From DASTHS01 sp035718085 (GTDB taxonomy: Bacteria; Actinomycetota; Acidimicrobiia; Acidimicrobiales; Palsa-688): DNA of 16,213 nt. The DNA is taken from the NCBI GenBank assembly GCA_035718085.1, contig DASTHS010000277.1, positions 1-16,213 of the forward strand, read 5' to 3'. The notes beneath the pieces are model-generated. The model searched no databases, had not been told where the DNA came from, and worked only from the letters and a program-made list of their open reading frames with translations. Both the position numbers and the translations under genes were made by a program. Shown piece by piece: positions 6,833-14,833 of this stretch. Each line of letters starts with the position of its first letter. Positions within the stretch are counted from its first letter, which is position 1.

Positions 6833-7384
6833 TCAGGTGCGCAACCCGGCGTGCGGGCGGAGGGCCGGGTCGATGGCGTCGCGGCGCGGGTTGGCCTGGT
6901 CGCGCGCCGACAGGATCGGCTCGGCGACCCCCCACTCGGCGCCGATGGCAGGGTCGTCCCACGTCACGCCCAGCTCGTCGGCGGCGTTGTAGTAGTTGTC
7001 GACCAGGTAGGTGAGGGTGAGGTCGGTGAGGCTGGCGAAGCCGTGCGCCACCCCGGGCGGGATGAACACCCCCCGGGCGTTGTCGCCCGACAGGTCGAGG
7101 GTGACCGTCGCCCCGTCGGTCGGCGAGCCGACCCGCAGGTCGTGCAGCACGACGCGCGCCGTGCCCCGCACCACCTGCCAGTAGTCGGCCTGGTGCAGGT
7201 GGTAGTGCAACCCGACGATGGCGCCGGCGCCCTTGTCGGACCTGTTGGCCTGGACCATCTCCCGGCCCAGCGGGAACCAGCTGCGCCGGTAGGTCTCGGA
7301 GAACCGACCACGGGCGTCGCCGTGTGCGACGGGGTCGACGACGTAGACGCCGGCGATGACGTCGGACTCGGTCACGGTGGCCAT
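6833..7384 (-). CDS. RmlC-like cupin sugar epimerase (dTDP-4-dehydrorhamnose 3,5-epimerase family)
   Basis: The 183-residue protein has the RmlC pattern: DARGRFSETYRRSWFP at 23-38, QANRSDKGAGAIVGLHYH at 45-62 with the likely base His60, VVRGTARVVLHDLRVGSPT at 71-89, IPPGVAHGFASL at 108-119 and a C-terminal NYYNAADELGVTWDDP at 130-145. Family members epimerise C3 and C5 of dTDP-4-dehydro-6-deoxyglucose on the way to dTDP-rhamnose. The segment QADYWQVVRG stands where classical RmlC has a QGKLVRVVRG-like stretch, so the lysine of the classical enzymes appears replaced; this points to a divergent subfamily whose substrate may differ. I therefore give no symbol. No rmlA, rmlB or rmlD is nearby; the partner is gmd downstream. 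ATG 7384 is 9 nt from a TAGGGT box with no Shine-Dalgarno, so a leaderless mRNA is likely. Confidence 0.88.
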   Translation of the reverse strand: MATVTESDVIAGVYVVDPVAHGDARGRFSETYRRSWFPLGREMVQANRSDKGAGAIVGLHYHLHQADYWQVVRGTARVVLHDLRVGSPTDGATVTLDLSGDNARGVFIPPGVAHGFASLTDLTLTYLVDNYYNAADELGVTWDDPAIGAEWGVAEPILSARDQANPRRDAIDPALRPHAGLRT

Positions 7385-7393
7385 GGGCTCCGG

Positions 7394-7403
7394 ACCCTAA
7401 CCT
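7394..7403. promoter_or_regulatory. Overlapping divergent -10 boxes between the epimerase and DUF3097 genes
   Basis: The 26-bp gap between start codons 7384 (minus) and 7411 (plus) holds ACCCTAACCT. It reads TAACCT on the plus strand (7398-7403, 7 nt before ATG 7411) and TAGGGT on the minus strand (7399-7394, 9 nt before ATG 7384). The two boxes share the central TA, so one site could direct both leaderless transcripts. Confidence 0.5.
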
Positions 7404-7410
7404 GGGCGGC

Positions 7411-8232
7411 ATGGCCGGCGGCATCCTCTCCGGGCCCGTCGACGGGGACTGGCGGGCGCGACGCGCCGTGCCCGAGGTCGACCTGGCCCGGGGGATGGTG
7501 GTCACGCACCTCGGCTCGCGGTTCAAGGGTGCCGTGGTGCGCACCGAGGGCGAGGCGGTGGTGCTCCGCTCGCCCAACAGCGGCATGGAGCGACTGTTCC
7601 GGCTGCTGCCGGGGGCGTTCGCCCTCGACGGCCGCCCGGTCACCCTGCGCCGACCGGCGCCCCCGCCGCCGGGCGCCGGTCCCGGCCGCACTGCGTCGGG
7701 ATCGGTGGCGGCGCCCCGCCAGCCGGCCCGCGTGGCCCGAGCCAGCCGCATCCTCGTCGAGGGCGTGCACGACGCGGAGCTGGTGGAGAAGGTCTGGGGC
7801 GACGACCTGCGGGTCGAGGGCGTGGTGGTGGAGCGCCTCGACGGTGTGGACGTGCTCGACGAGGTGGTCGCCGCCTTCCGCCCGGGCCCCGACGCCCGCC
7901 TCGGCGTGCTGGTCGATCACCTGGTGGCCGGGAGCAAGGAGCAGCGCATCGCCGCCGCCGTCGCCGGCCCGCACGTGCTGGTCACCGGGACCCCGTTCGT
8001 CGACGTCTGGCAGGCGATCCGCCCGCAGGTGGCCGGTCTGGAGGCATGGCCGGTGATCCCGCGGGGGCGTCCGTGGAAGGACGGGATCTGCGACGCGCTC
8101 GGCGTGCACCCCGCAGGGGCGCTGTGGAAGCAGCTGCTCGGCCGGGTGCGGTCGTACGCCGACCTGGAGCCGGCGCTGGTCGGGGCGGTCGAGTCGCTGA
8201 TCGACTTCGTGTGCCCGCCGCCGGGCGACTAG
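7411..8232 (+). CDS. DUF3097 family protein
   Basis: This 273-residue protein matches the actinobacterial DUF3097 family as I recall it. Residues 1-85 form a small beta-rich domain (GMVVTHLGSRFKGAVVRTEG; RLFRLLPGAFALDGRPVTL), followed by a Pro-rich linker at 86-108. The main domain begins RILVEGVHDAELVEKVWGDD (111-130) and continues with VVVERLDGVDVL, LGVLVDHLVAGSKE, VLVTGTPFVDVWQAI and PRGRPWKDGICDALG. The VEGxHDA opening followed by an acidic strand end (LVDHL) resembles a TOPRIM fold, which would suggest a metal-dependent nucleic-acid activity, but this is only inference; the family has no established function that I know. ATG 7411 follows TAACCT by 7 nt, a leaderless arrangement. It is divergent from the sugar genes and 96 bp before the giant kinase gene. 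Confidence 0.9.
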   Translation: MAGGILSGPVDGDWRARRAVPEVDLARGMVVTHLGSRFKGAVVRTEGEAVVLRSPNSGMERLFRLLPGAFALDGRPVTLRRPAPPPPGAGPGRTASGSVAAPRQPARVARASRILVEGVHDAELVEKVWGDDLRVEGVVVERLDGVDVLDEVVAAFRPGPDARLGVLVDHLVAGSKEQRIAAAVAGPHVLVTGTPFVDVWQAIRPQVAGLEAWPVIPRGRPWKDGICDALGVHPAGALWKQLLGRVRSYADLEPALVGAVESLIDFVCPPPGD

Positions 8233-8316
8233 CCCGGCCTCTCGGGCCGCACCTCGGTCGCCAGCTCGGCCGCGAGGCGCAGGGCCCGTTGTCTCATGGG
8301 GCGGCTGCGCGCGGCC

Positions 8317-8322
8317 CATAAT
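8317..8322 (+). promoter_or_regulatory. -10 box (CATAAT) of the leaderless giant kinase gene
   Basis: CATAAT, one base from the TATAAT consensus, ends 6 nt before GTG 8329. It decides the start: the longer frame from ATG 8296 would begin upstream of the promoter. No Shine-Dalgarno is present, and no gene or strong terminator is seen in the 96-bp gap 8233-8328. Confidence 0.6.
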
Positions 8323-8328
8323 GCGGGA

Positions 8329-11300
8329 GTGAGCGATCCAGCTCCGGCCGGGGGGTGGCGCAGGGGCGCGCCGGGTGTGCTGCTCGCTGGTCGTTTCATC
8401 CTCGACACATGCCTCAAACGGCGCGAGCACGGCGAGACCTGGAGGGCCGTCGACACCGCGGACGGGGCTGTGGTCGTCGTCAAGCTGGTCGCCGCCGCCG
8501 GCATGTCGAGCGCCGTGCGCCTGCGGCTCGAGCACGAGGCGCGGGTGCTGGCCCAGCTGCCGGGCCGGTCGCGGCCGGTCCAGGCCGGCGTCGACGGCGA
8601 CACCGTCTACCTCGCGCAGACCTACGTCGAAGGGCGCTCCCTGGCCGACCGCTTGGACGGCGGTCGCCTCGGGGTGGAGGACACGGTGCGGGTGGCGATC
8701 GACGTGCTCGACGCCTTGCAGGCCGCCCACGACCTCGGGGTGGTCCACCGCGACGTGAAGCCGGCCAACATCATCGTCGGCCCCGCCGCCGGCGAGCCGG
8801 GGAGCGCTGCCGGCGCGCCGTTGCCAGCGCCGACCGCCGTGACCGCCGCGCTGATCGATTTCGGGCTGGCCCGCAGCGCCTGGCTCGACCGCTCGCTGCG
8901 CGACGAGCCGGTCGGCACCGCCAGGTACCTGGCGCCCGAGAGCGCCGGCGTCGGCGGCGGTCAGGTCGACGAGCGAGCCGACCTGTACTCGCTCGGCGTG
9001 GTGCTCTACGAGTGCGTGACCGGCGCCCCACCCTTCGGGGGCGGCACCGTCGGCGAGGTGCTGCGGGCCCACGCCAGCGAGGTGCCAGCGCCGCTGCGCT
9101 CGGTGCGCGCAGGGGTGCCGGCCGGGCTCGACGCCATCACCCTCAGGCTGCTCGCCAAGGATCCCGCCGAGCGCTACCAGTCGGCGCAGGCGGCCCGCCG
9201 CGACCTCGAGGTGCTGCTCGACGGCCTGGTCCGCGGCGTTGCTGACCCGCCGGTGGCCATCGGCACCGCCGACCGCCGGCGGAGCCTGGCGCCGGGCAAC
9301 TTCGTGGGCCGGCAGAGCGAGGTCGAGGCGCTGCTCGGCGTGCTCAGCGGCGAGGCCAGCCGGCCCGGGGTCGTGCTGGTCGAGGCCGAGTCGGGCGGCG
9401 GCAAGAGCAGGCTCCTCGAGGAGGTGTGCCTCCGCCTCCCCGCCGACGTGCGGGTGCTGCGCGGGCAGGGGCTCGACCGGGTTGCGGTGCGGCCGCTGTC
9501 GATCCTCGACGACGTGGGGGAGGGCCTGGCGGCCGTCCTCGACGCCGACCCTGAGCTGGCGGCGCGGATCGCTGCCCTGATCGGCTCGTGGGCACCCGCC
9601 GTGACCGCAGCGCTGCCGGCCCTGGGGGCCGCCCTCGGCCTGCCCGCCCCGGCAGCGTCGGCGCGTGCGGTCGAAGGCGGCAACGGCGGCCCCGAGGCGC
9701 ACGGCGAGCAGCGCACCGTCGCCGCACTCGGTGCGCTGCTCGACGCCCTCACGGCCAGCGGCGCCTCGTGGGTGGCGGTGCTCGACGACGCCCAGTGGGC
9801 CGACGCGCTCGCCGTGCGGGCGCTGGCGGAATGGTCACGCAGCGCTGCGACCAGCCCGGGCGGCCGCACCGTGGTCGTCGCAGCCTTCCGCACCGAGGAG
9901 GTCGGCCCCGACCACCCGCTGCGGAGTGTGCACGCCACCGCCCACCTCCGGCTGGCGCCGTTCGGCGACGCCGACGTGGTGGCGCTGTGCGAGTCGATGG
10001 CCGGCCCGCTGCCGTCGGCTGCGACCGACGCCGTGGCGCGTCTCGCCGGTGGCAGTCCGTTCATGGCCTCGGCCGTGCTGCGCGGCCTGGTCGAGGCCGG
10101 GGTGCTCACCGACGAGCCCGACGGCTGGCGCCTCGACCCCGCAGCGCTCGCCCAGGCATCCACGTCGAGGCGGGCGGCGCTCGCCCTCACCCGCCGGCTG
10201 GACCTGCTCCCCGCCGAGGGCCGTCGACTGCTCGAGGCCGGCGCCGTGCTCGGCAAGGCGTTCGACCTCGACACGGCCCTCGACCTGTCGAGCCTCCGGC
10301 CGGCTGACGCCGCCGCCGCACTCGAGGAGGTGCGTCGGCGTCAGGTGATCTGGGTCGACGAGCGGCAGGGTCGCTGCCTCTTCGCCCACGACAAGCTGCG
10401 TGAAGCGGTGCTCGAGCGCATCGACCCCGGCGCCCTGGCCGTGCTGCACCTGCGGGTCGCGCAGCGCCTCGAGGCGGTCGAGCCGGCCCCGGCGTTCGAG
10501 CTCGCCTACCACTACGACGCCGCCGGGCTGCCCGAGCGGGCCTTCCCCTTCGCGCTCGACGCCGCGCGCGGGGCGCGGGCCCGCCACGCCCTCGACGTCG
10601 CCATCGCCCAGTACCGCATCGCCGAACGTGGGGCGACCACCCCCGAGGCGCGGAGCTCGACCTACGAGGGCCTCGGCGAAGTGCTGAGCCTGGCCGGTGA
10701 CTACCCGGGTGCCGAGGCTCACCTGTCGCAGGCGCTGGCGTTGGCGACGACGCCCACCGAACGGGCTGCGCTCGAGGGCAAGCTCGGCGAGGTGGCGTTC
10801 CGCCGCGGTGACCAGGTGGCCGGGCGTGCCTACCTCGAAGGGGCCCTGCGCCAGCTCGGCCGGTGGGTGCCGCGGCGGCGGGTGGCCTACCTGGCTGCGC
10901 TGGTGTGGGAGGTCGTGGTGCAGGCGGTCCACACGTTGGCGCCGGGCCGGCTCGGTCGTCGACCACTCGAAGGTGCCGGCGAGCAGCTGCTGGCCGCCCG
11001 GCTCTTCAGCCGACTGGCCTACATCTACTGGTTCTCCGCCGGGCGCATCCCCACCGCCTGGAGCCACCTGCGGGAGATGAACCTGGTCGAGCGGTACCCA
11101 CCCACCTCTGAGCTGGCCCAGGCGTGGTCGGAGCACGCGCCGGTCATGACGATGATCCCCTGGTACCGACGTGGCATCGAGTACGCCCGCCGGTCCTTCG
11201 ACGTCCGGGTGGCGCTCGGCGACGAGTGGGGCCAGGGGCAGTCGCTCAACTTCCTCGGGGTCGTGCACTACGCGGCCTCCAACTACCGGGAGTGCATCGA

Positions 11301-14300
11301 GCACTGCGGCAAGGCCGCCGAGCTGCTCGCCCGCATGGGTGACCGCTGGGAGGAGGGCACCGCGGGATGGCACCTCGCCTTCTCCCACTACCGCCTGGGT
11401 GACCTCGACCGCGCCGTGGAGATCGCCCGCGCCGTGTACCGCCGAGCCCAGGGCATCGGCGACCGCACCTCCTGCGGCATCGCCCTGTCTGCGTGGTCGC
11501 GTGCCTCCGGCGGCGACGTGCCGGCCGACCTCGTCGCCGAGGCGCTGCGCACCGACGACGGCGACGCCCACACCACCGCTGAGGTGCGCCTCGCCGAGTC
11601 GATCAGGCTGCTCGGTGACGGCAGGTGGGAGGCCGCAGTCGCGCTGCTCGACGAGGCGATCGCCGGCGTCGAGACGGCGGGCTTGCGCCAGGAGTACGTG
11701 GCGGCCGTCGACATGTGGCAGGCGACCGCACGGCGCGGCGCCGCCGAACGAGTGCCCCAGGTCGCCCGCCGGCGCCGGGCAGCGGCGATGCGCTCGGCGC
11801 GCCGGGCGTCGCGGCGCGCCGTGCGCCTCGCTCGCTGGTACCGCAACAACCTGCCGCACGCACTCCGCGAGGCGGGGCTGGTGGCGGCGCTGTCGGGCCG
11901 CCGCCGCCGCGCCGTGCGCCGGCTGCAGCGGAGCATCGATGTCGCCCGCCGGCAGGGCGCCATGGCCGAGCTGGCCCTCAGCGAGGCGGCGCTCGCGCAG
12001 GTGGCTGCCATCCTGGCGCTCGAGCCCGGCGCGCTCACCGGCGCCGACGTGGCTGCCCCTGCCGGCGCCGACACTGCCGATCCCGAGGTCTCGCCGAGGT
12101 TGGTGGCGATCGCCCTGCTGGGCTGGCCCGTCGACCGCAGCTCCGGCCTCGCAGGCGTGCTCGGCGCGGGCGCGGCGTTCGGGGCCGCCGGCTCGCCGGC
12201 CCACGGCTCCCAGTCGGCGGTGCCGACCTGGACCGTCTCGCTGGCCGACCGGTTCACGTCGCTGCTCGAGGTCGGGCGGCGCATCAGTTCGGCGACCTCG
12301 CCGGCCGAGGTCTACGCGGCCGTGCGCGAGGCGGCTGTGATGCTGCTGCGCAGCGATCTCTGCCACATCATCGAGGTGAGCGGCGACGGTGCTGTGGAGA
12401 GCTCTGGTTGCACCGAGTCGGGCGTGCCGCTGGCGCGACTGAGCACCACCCTGGTGCGGCGGGCGCTCGAGGCGCACGGCCCGATCGTGGCCGGCACGGC
12501 GGCCGGCGACGACTCCAGCGAGTCACTCGTGCTCTCCGATGCGAGGTCGGCGCTGTGCGCGCCGATCTCGTGCGACGGCGTGCCCGTCGCCTGCTTGTAC
12601 CTGGAGAGCCGGCACATGGCCGGCCTCTTCGGTGACGACGAGGTGCAGCTCGCAGCGTTCGTGGCCACCCTCGCCGGCGCTGCCCTCGAGCACGTGGCGG
12701 GCAGCGAGGCCCGCTTCCGGTCGCTGGTGCAGCACTCCTCCGACGTGATCACCGTCGTCGACGACCACGCCACGATCTCGTACCAGAGCTCGTCGATCGC
12801 CACCGTGTTCGGGATCGACGCCGGCGGGATGGTCGGGCGGCCGCTCGCCGCATGGCTGCACCCCGAAGACGCCCCATCGGTGCTCGAGCGGCTGGCTGGG
12901 TTGGGGCACATGGCGCTGCCCGGCACGGCTGCACCGCGAGGCCCGTCGGGGAACCCCGGGCCGGGCGCGGGCGGGGCCCCCATGGTGGTGAGCTGCCGGG
13001 TGCGCAGCGGTGACGGCTCCTGGCGGCAGGTCGACTCGGCGGTCACCGACCTGCGCGACGACGCCGGCGTGCGGGGCATCGTGCTCAACACGAGGGACGT
13101 GAGCGAGCGGGTGGCCCTCGAAGCCGAGATGCGCCACCGTGCATCCCACGACGTGGTGACGGGCCTGGTCAACCGGGCGATGTTCGCCGACAGGGTCGAG
13201 GAAGCGGGCCACGACGCCGCCCGGCAGGGCACGCCCTTCGCGGTGCTCTTCCTCGACCTCGACGACTTCAAGTCGGTCAACGACACCCTCGGCCACGCCA
13301 CCGGCGACGAGCTGTTGCGCATCGCCGGGCAGCGGCTCCGCCAGGCCGTCGGCCCCGATGACGTCGTGGCCCGCTTCGGTGGGGACGAGTTCGCCGTGCT
13401 GCTCGCCGGGGCCGACCACGCCCGGGCCGTCGAGGTGTGCGCCCGGGCCCTGGCCGTGCTGGCCGAACCGATCGAGCTCGCCGGGTACCACCTCGAGGTG
13501 CCCGTCAGCGCCGGCGTGGTCTGCAGCGACGCCGCCGACGGGGTCGACGCCTTGCTGGCATCCGCCGACGCCGCGCTCTACGTGGCGAAGGCGAAGGGCA
13601 AGCGCCGCTACGAGGTCTTCGAGCCGGCGATGCGCACCGCGGCCGTCGCCCGGGCCGGCCTGCGCACCGAGCTCGACCACGCCCTCGAGCGCGACGAGCT
13701 GCGCCTGGTCTACCAGCCCGTGGTCGACATCGGCACCGGCCAGCTGGTCGGCTTCGAGGCGCTGCTGCGGTGGTCGCGCCCCCACGGGCCCGCGCTCACC
13801 CCCGACCGCTTCATCCCGCTGGCCGAGGAGTCGGGCGCGATCGTCCCCATCGGCGCGTGGGTGCTCGCGACCGCCTGCGCCCAGGCCCGCGCCTGGATCG
13901 AGGCCACCGGCAGGTCGCTCACCATGGCCGTCAACCTCTCGCCACGCCAGCTGCAGCACGCCGGCCTGGTCGACGACATCCGCACGGCGCTGGGCGAGGC
14001 GCGCCTCGACCCGTCGCTGCTCGTGCTCGAGGTCACCGAGAGCGCCGCCGTGCAAGAGACCGACGGCGGCAAGTTCCGCCTCGAGCAGCTCCGCGAGCTG
14101 GGCGTGCGCCTCGCCATCGACGACTTCGGCACCGGCTACTCGGCGCTCAGCTACCTCAGCCGGCTCCCCGTCGACGTGTTGAAGATCGACCGCTCGTTCG
14201 TCGCAGGCCTGGCCCACAGCAGCGCCGACCTGGCCCTCGTCCGCGCCGTCGTGCAGCTGGCCGCAGCCTTCGGTCTCGAGACCCTGGCCGAGGGCGTGGA

Positions 14301-14820
14301 GACCCTCGACCAGCTCGAGGCGCTGGCCAGCCTCGGCTGCCGCCACGCCCAGGGCTACCTCTGGAAGCGGCCGTCGACGGTCGACGAGATCGATCGGTGG
14401 CTGCGCGACGGCACCGCGTCGTCGCCGGCGCGCACGCGGGTGCTCATCGTCGACGACTCGGCGCCCCTGCGGGCGGTGCTGCGCATCGCCCTGGAGGTCG
14501 ACGGCCGCTTCGAGGTGGCCGGGGAGGCGGGGGACGGCGAGGCCGCCGTCGTCGCGGCACGCGCCCTGCAGCCCGACGTGGTGCTGCTCGACCTGGTGAT
14601 GCCGGGCACCGGCGGCCTCGCCGCGCTGCCCGCCCTGCGCCGCGCCTGCCCAGGCGCCCAGGTGGTGGTGCTCACGTCGATCGACGCCGACGCCCATGAT
14701 CAGGTGCTGGCCGAAGCTCGCGCCGTGCTCGACAAGACCCGCGACCTCGACGCCGTCGTCGACCGACTGGCCGAGCTCGGGGAGCCGCCCTCTGCGCCGC
14801 CGGCTGCCCACCCGACCTGA
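8329..14820 (+). CDS. Giant signalling protein: Ser/Thr kinase, ATPase, helical repeats, GAF, PAS, GGDEF, EAL, receiver
   Basis: One uninterrupted frame encodes 2163 residues. Kinase (17-285): Lys52, likely Glu70, HRDVKPAN at 140-147, DFG at 177-179, GTARYLAPE; the Gly-rich loop is degenerate (LKRREHGETWRA) and a Pro/Ala insert separates HRD from DFG. PknK/MalT-like ATPase (about 323-650): FVGRQSEVEALL, Walker A SGGGKS with Lys359, Walker B VLDDAQW at 486-490. Helical TPR-like repeats: about 680-1230, then an Ala/Gly-rich linker. GAF: 1305-1455. PAS: 1459-1595, with a Gly/Pro-rich insert. GGDEF: 1600-1765, motif intact at 1684-1688, I-site Arg absent. EAL: 1776-2020, with Glu1810, Asn1869, Glu1901, Asp1931, Asp1932, Lys1952, Glu1988 and Gln2008 all present. 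Receiver: 2036-2155, Asp2042/2043 and phospho-acceptor Asp2088. No signal peptide or membrane segment, so cytoplasmic. It should phosphorylate proteins and make or degrade cyclic di-GMP in response to ligands and phosphotransfer; the wiring is inferred. Confidence 0.95.
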   Translation: MSDPAPAGGWRRGAPGVLLAGRFILDTCLKRREHGETWRAVDTADGAVVVVKLVAAAGMSSAVRLRLEHEARVLAQLPGRSRPVQAGVDGDTVYLAQTYVEGRSLADRLDGGRLGVEDTVRVAIDVLDALQAAHDLGVVHRDVKPANIIVGPAAGEPGSAAGAPLPAPTAVTAALIDFGLARSAWLDRSLRDEPVGTARYLAPESAGVGGGQVDERADLYSLGVVLYECVTGAPPFGGGTVGEVLRAHASEVPAPLRSVRAGVPAGLDAITLRLLAKDPAERYQSAQAARRDLEVLLDGLVRGVADPPVAIGTADRRRSLAPGNFVGRQSEVEALLGVLSGEASRPGVVLVEAESGGGKSRLLEEVCLRLPADVRVLRGQGLDRVAVRPLSILDDVGEGLAAVLDADPELAARIAALIGSWAPAVTAALPALGAALGLPAPAASARAVEGGNGGPEAHGEQRTVAALGALLDALTASGASWVAVLDDAQWADALAVRALAEWSRSAATSPGGRTVVVAAFRTEEVGPDHPLRSVHATAHLRLAPFGDADVVALCESMAGPLPSAATDAVARLAGGSPFMASAVLRGLVEAGVLTDEPDGWRLDPAALAQASTSRRAALALTRRLDLLPAEGRRLLEAGAVLGKAFDLDTALDLSSLRPADAAAALEEVRRRQVIWVDERQGRCLFAHDKLREAVLERIDPGALAVLHLRVAQRLEAVEPAPAFELAYHYDAAGLPERAFPFALDAARGARARHALDVAIAQYRIAERGATTPEARSSTYEGLGEVLSLAGDYPGAEAHLSQALALATTPTERAALEGKLGEVAFRRGDQVAGRAYLEGALRQLGRWVPRRRVAYLAALVWEVVVQAVHTLAPGRLGRRPLEGAGEQLLAARLFSRLAYIYWFSAGRIPTAWSHLREMNLVERYPPTSELAQAWSEHAPVMTMIPWYRRGIEYARRSFDVRVALGDEWGQGQSLNFLGVVHYAASNYRECIEHCGKAAELLARMGDRWEEGTAGWHLAFSHYRLGDLDRAVEIARAVYRRAQGIGDRTSCGIALSAWSRASGGDVPADLVAEALRTDDGDAHTTAEVRLAESIRLLGDGRWEAAVALLDEAIAGVETAGLRQEYVAAVDMWQATARRGAAERVPQVARRRRAAAMRSARRASRRAVRLARWYRNNLPHALREAGLVAALSGRRRRAVRRLQRSIDVARRQGAMAELALSEAALAQVAAILALEPGALTGADVAAPAGADTADPEVSPRLVAIALLGWPVDRSSGLAGVLGAGAAFGAAGSPAHGSQSAVPTWTVSLADRFTSLLEVGRRISSATSPAEVYAAVREAAVMLLRSDLCHIIEVSGDGAVESSGCTESGVPLARLSTTLVRRALEAHGPIVAGTAAGDDSSESLVLSDARSALCAPISCDGVPVACLYLESRHMAGLFGDDEVQLAAFVATLAGAALEHVAGSEARFRSLVQHSSDVITVVDDHATISYQSSSIATVFGIDAGGMVGRPLAAWLHPEDAPSVLERLAGLGHMALPGTAAPRGPSGNPGPGAGGAPMVVSCRVRSGDGSWRQVDSAVTDLRDDAGVRGIVLNTRDVSERVALEAEMRHRASHDVVTGLVNRAMFADRVEEAGHDAARQGTPFAVLFLDLDDFKSVNDTLGHATGDELLRIAGQRLRQAVGPDDVVARFGGDEFAVLLAGADHARAVEVCARALAVLAEPIELAGYHLEVPVSAGVVCSDAADGVDALLASADAALYVAKAKGKRRYEVFEPAMRTAAVARAGLRTELDHALERDELRLVYQPVVDIGTGQLVGFEALLRWSRPHGPALTPDRFIPLAEESGAIVPIGAWVLATACAQARAWIEATGRSLTMAVNLSPRQLQHAGLVDDIRTALGEARLDPSLLVLEVTESAAVQETDGGKFRLEQLRELGVRLAIDDFGTGYSALSYLSRLPVDVLKIDRSFVAGLAHSSADLALVRAVVQLAAAFGLETLAEGVETLDQLEALASLGCRHAQGYLWKRPSTVDEIDRWLRDGTASSPARTRVLIVDDSAPLRAVLRIALEVDGRFEVAGEAGDGEAAVVAARALQPDVVLLDLVMPGTGGLAALPALRRACPGAQVVVLTSIDADAHDQVLAEARAVLDKTRDLDAVVDRLAELGEPPSAPPAAHPT

Positions 14821-14833
14821 CCCCGGCGTTGCG

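Noticed and set aside
8232..8247. Hairpin GCCCG-6 nt-CGGGC after the DUF3097 stop
   Set aside because: The stem is only 5 bp with no T-run, and such stems are common by chance at this GC content, so it is not called a terminator.
10870..10960. Possible membrane segment in the giant kinase (VAYLAALVWEVVVQAVHTL)
   Set aside because: The stretch contains Glu, Gln and His, sits among helical repeats and matches an amphipathic helix better than a transmembrane span.
9835..12477. 880-residue open frame on the minus strand
   Set aside because: It is antisense to the giant kinase gene, shows low-complexity Gly/Arg/His composition and no domain; typical frame shadow in high-GC DNA. The minus-strand frames at 12523-14811 and 7372-9702 are rejected for the same reason.
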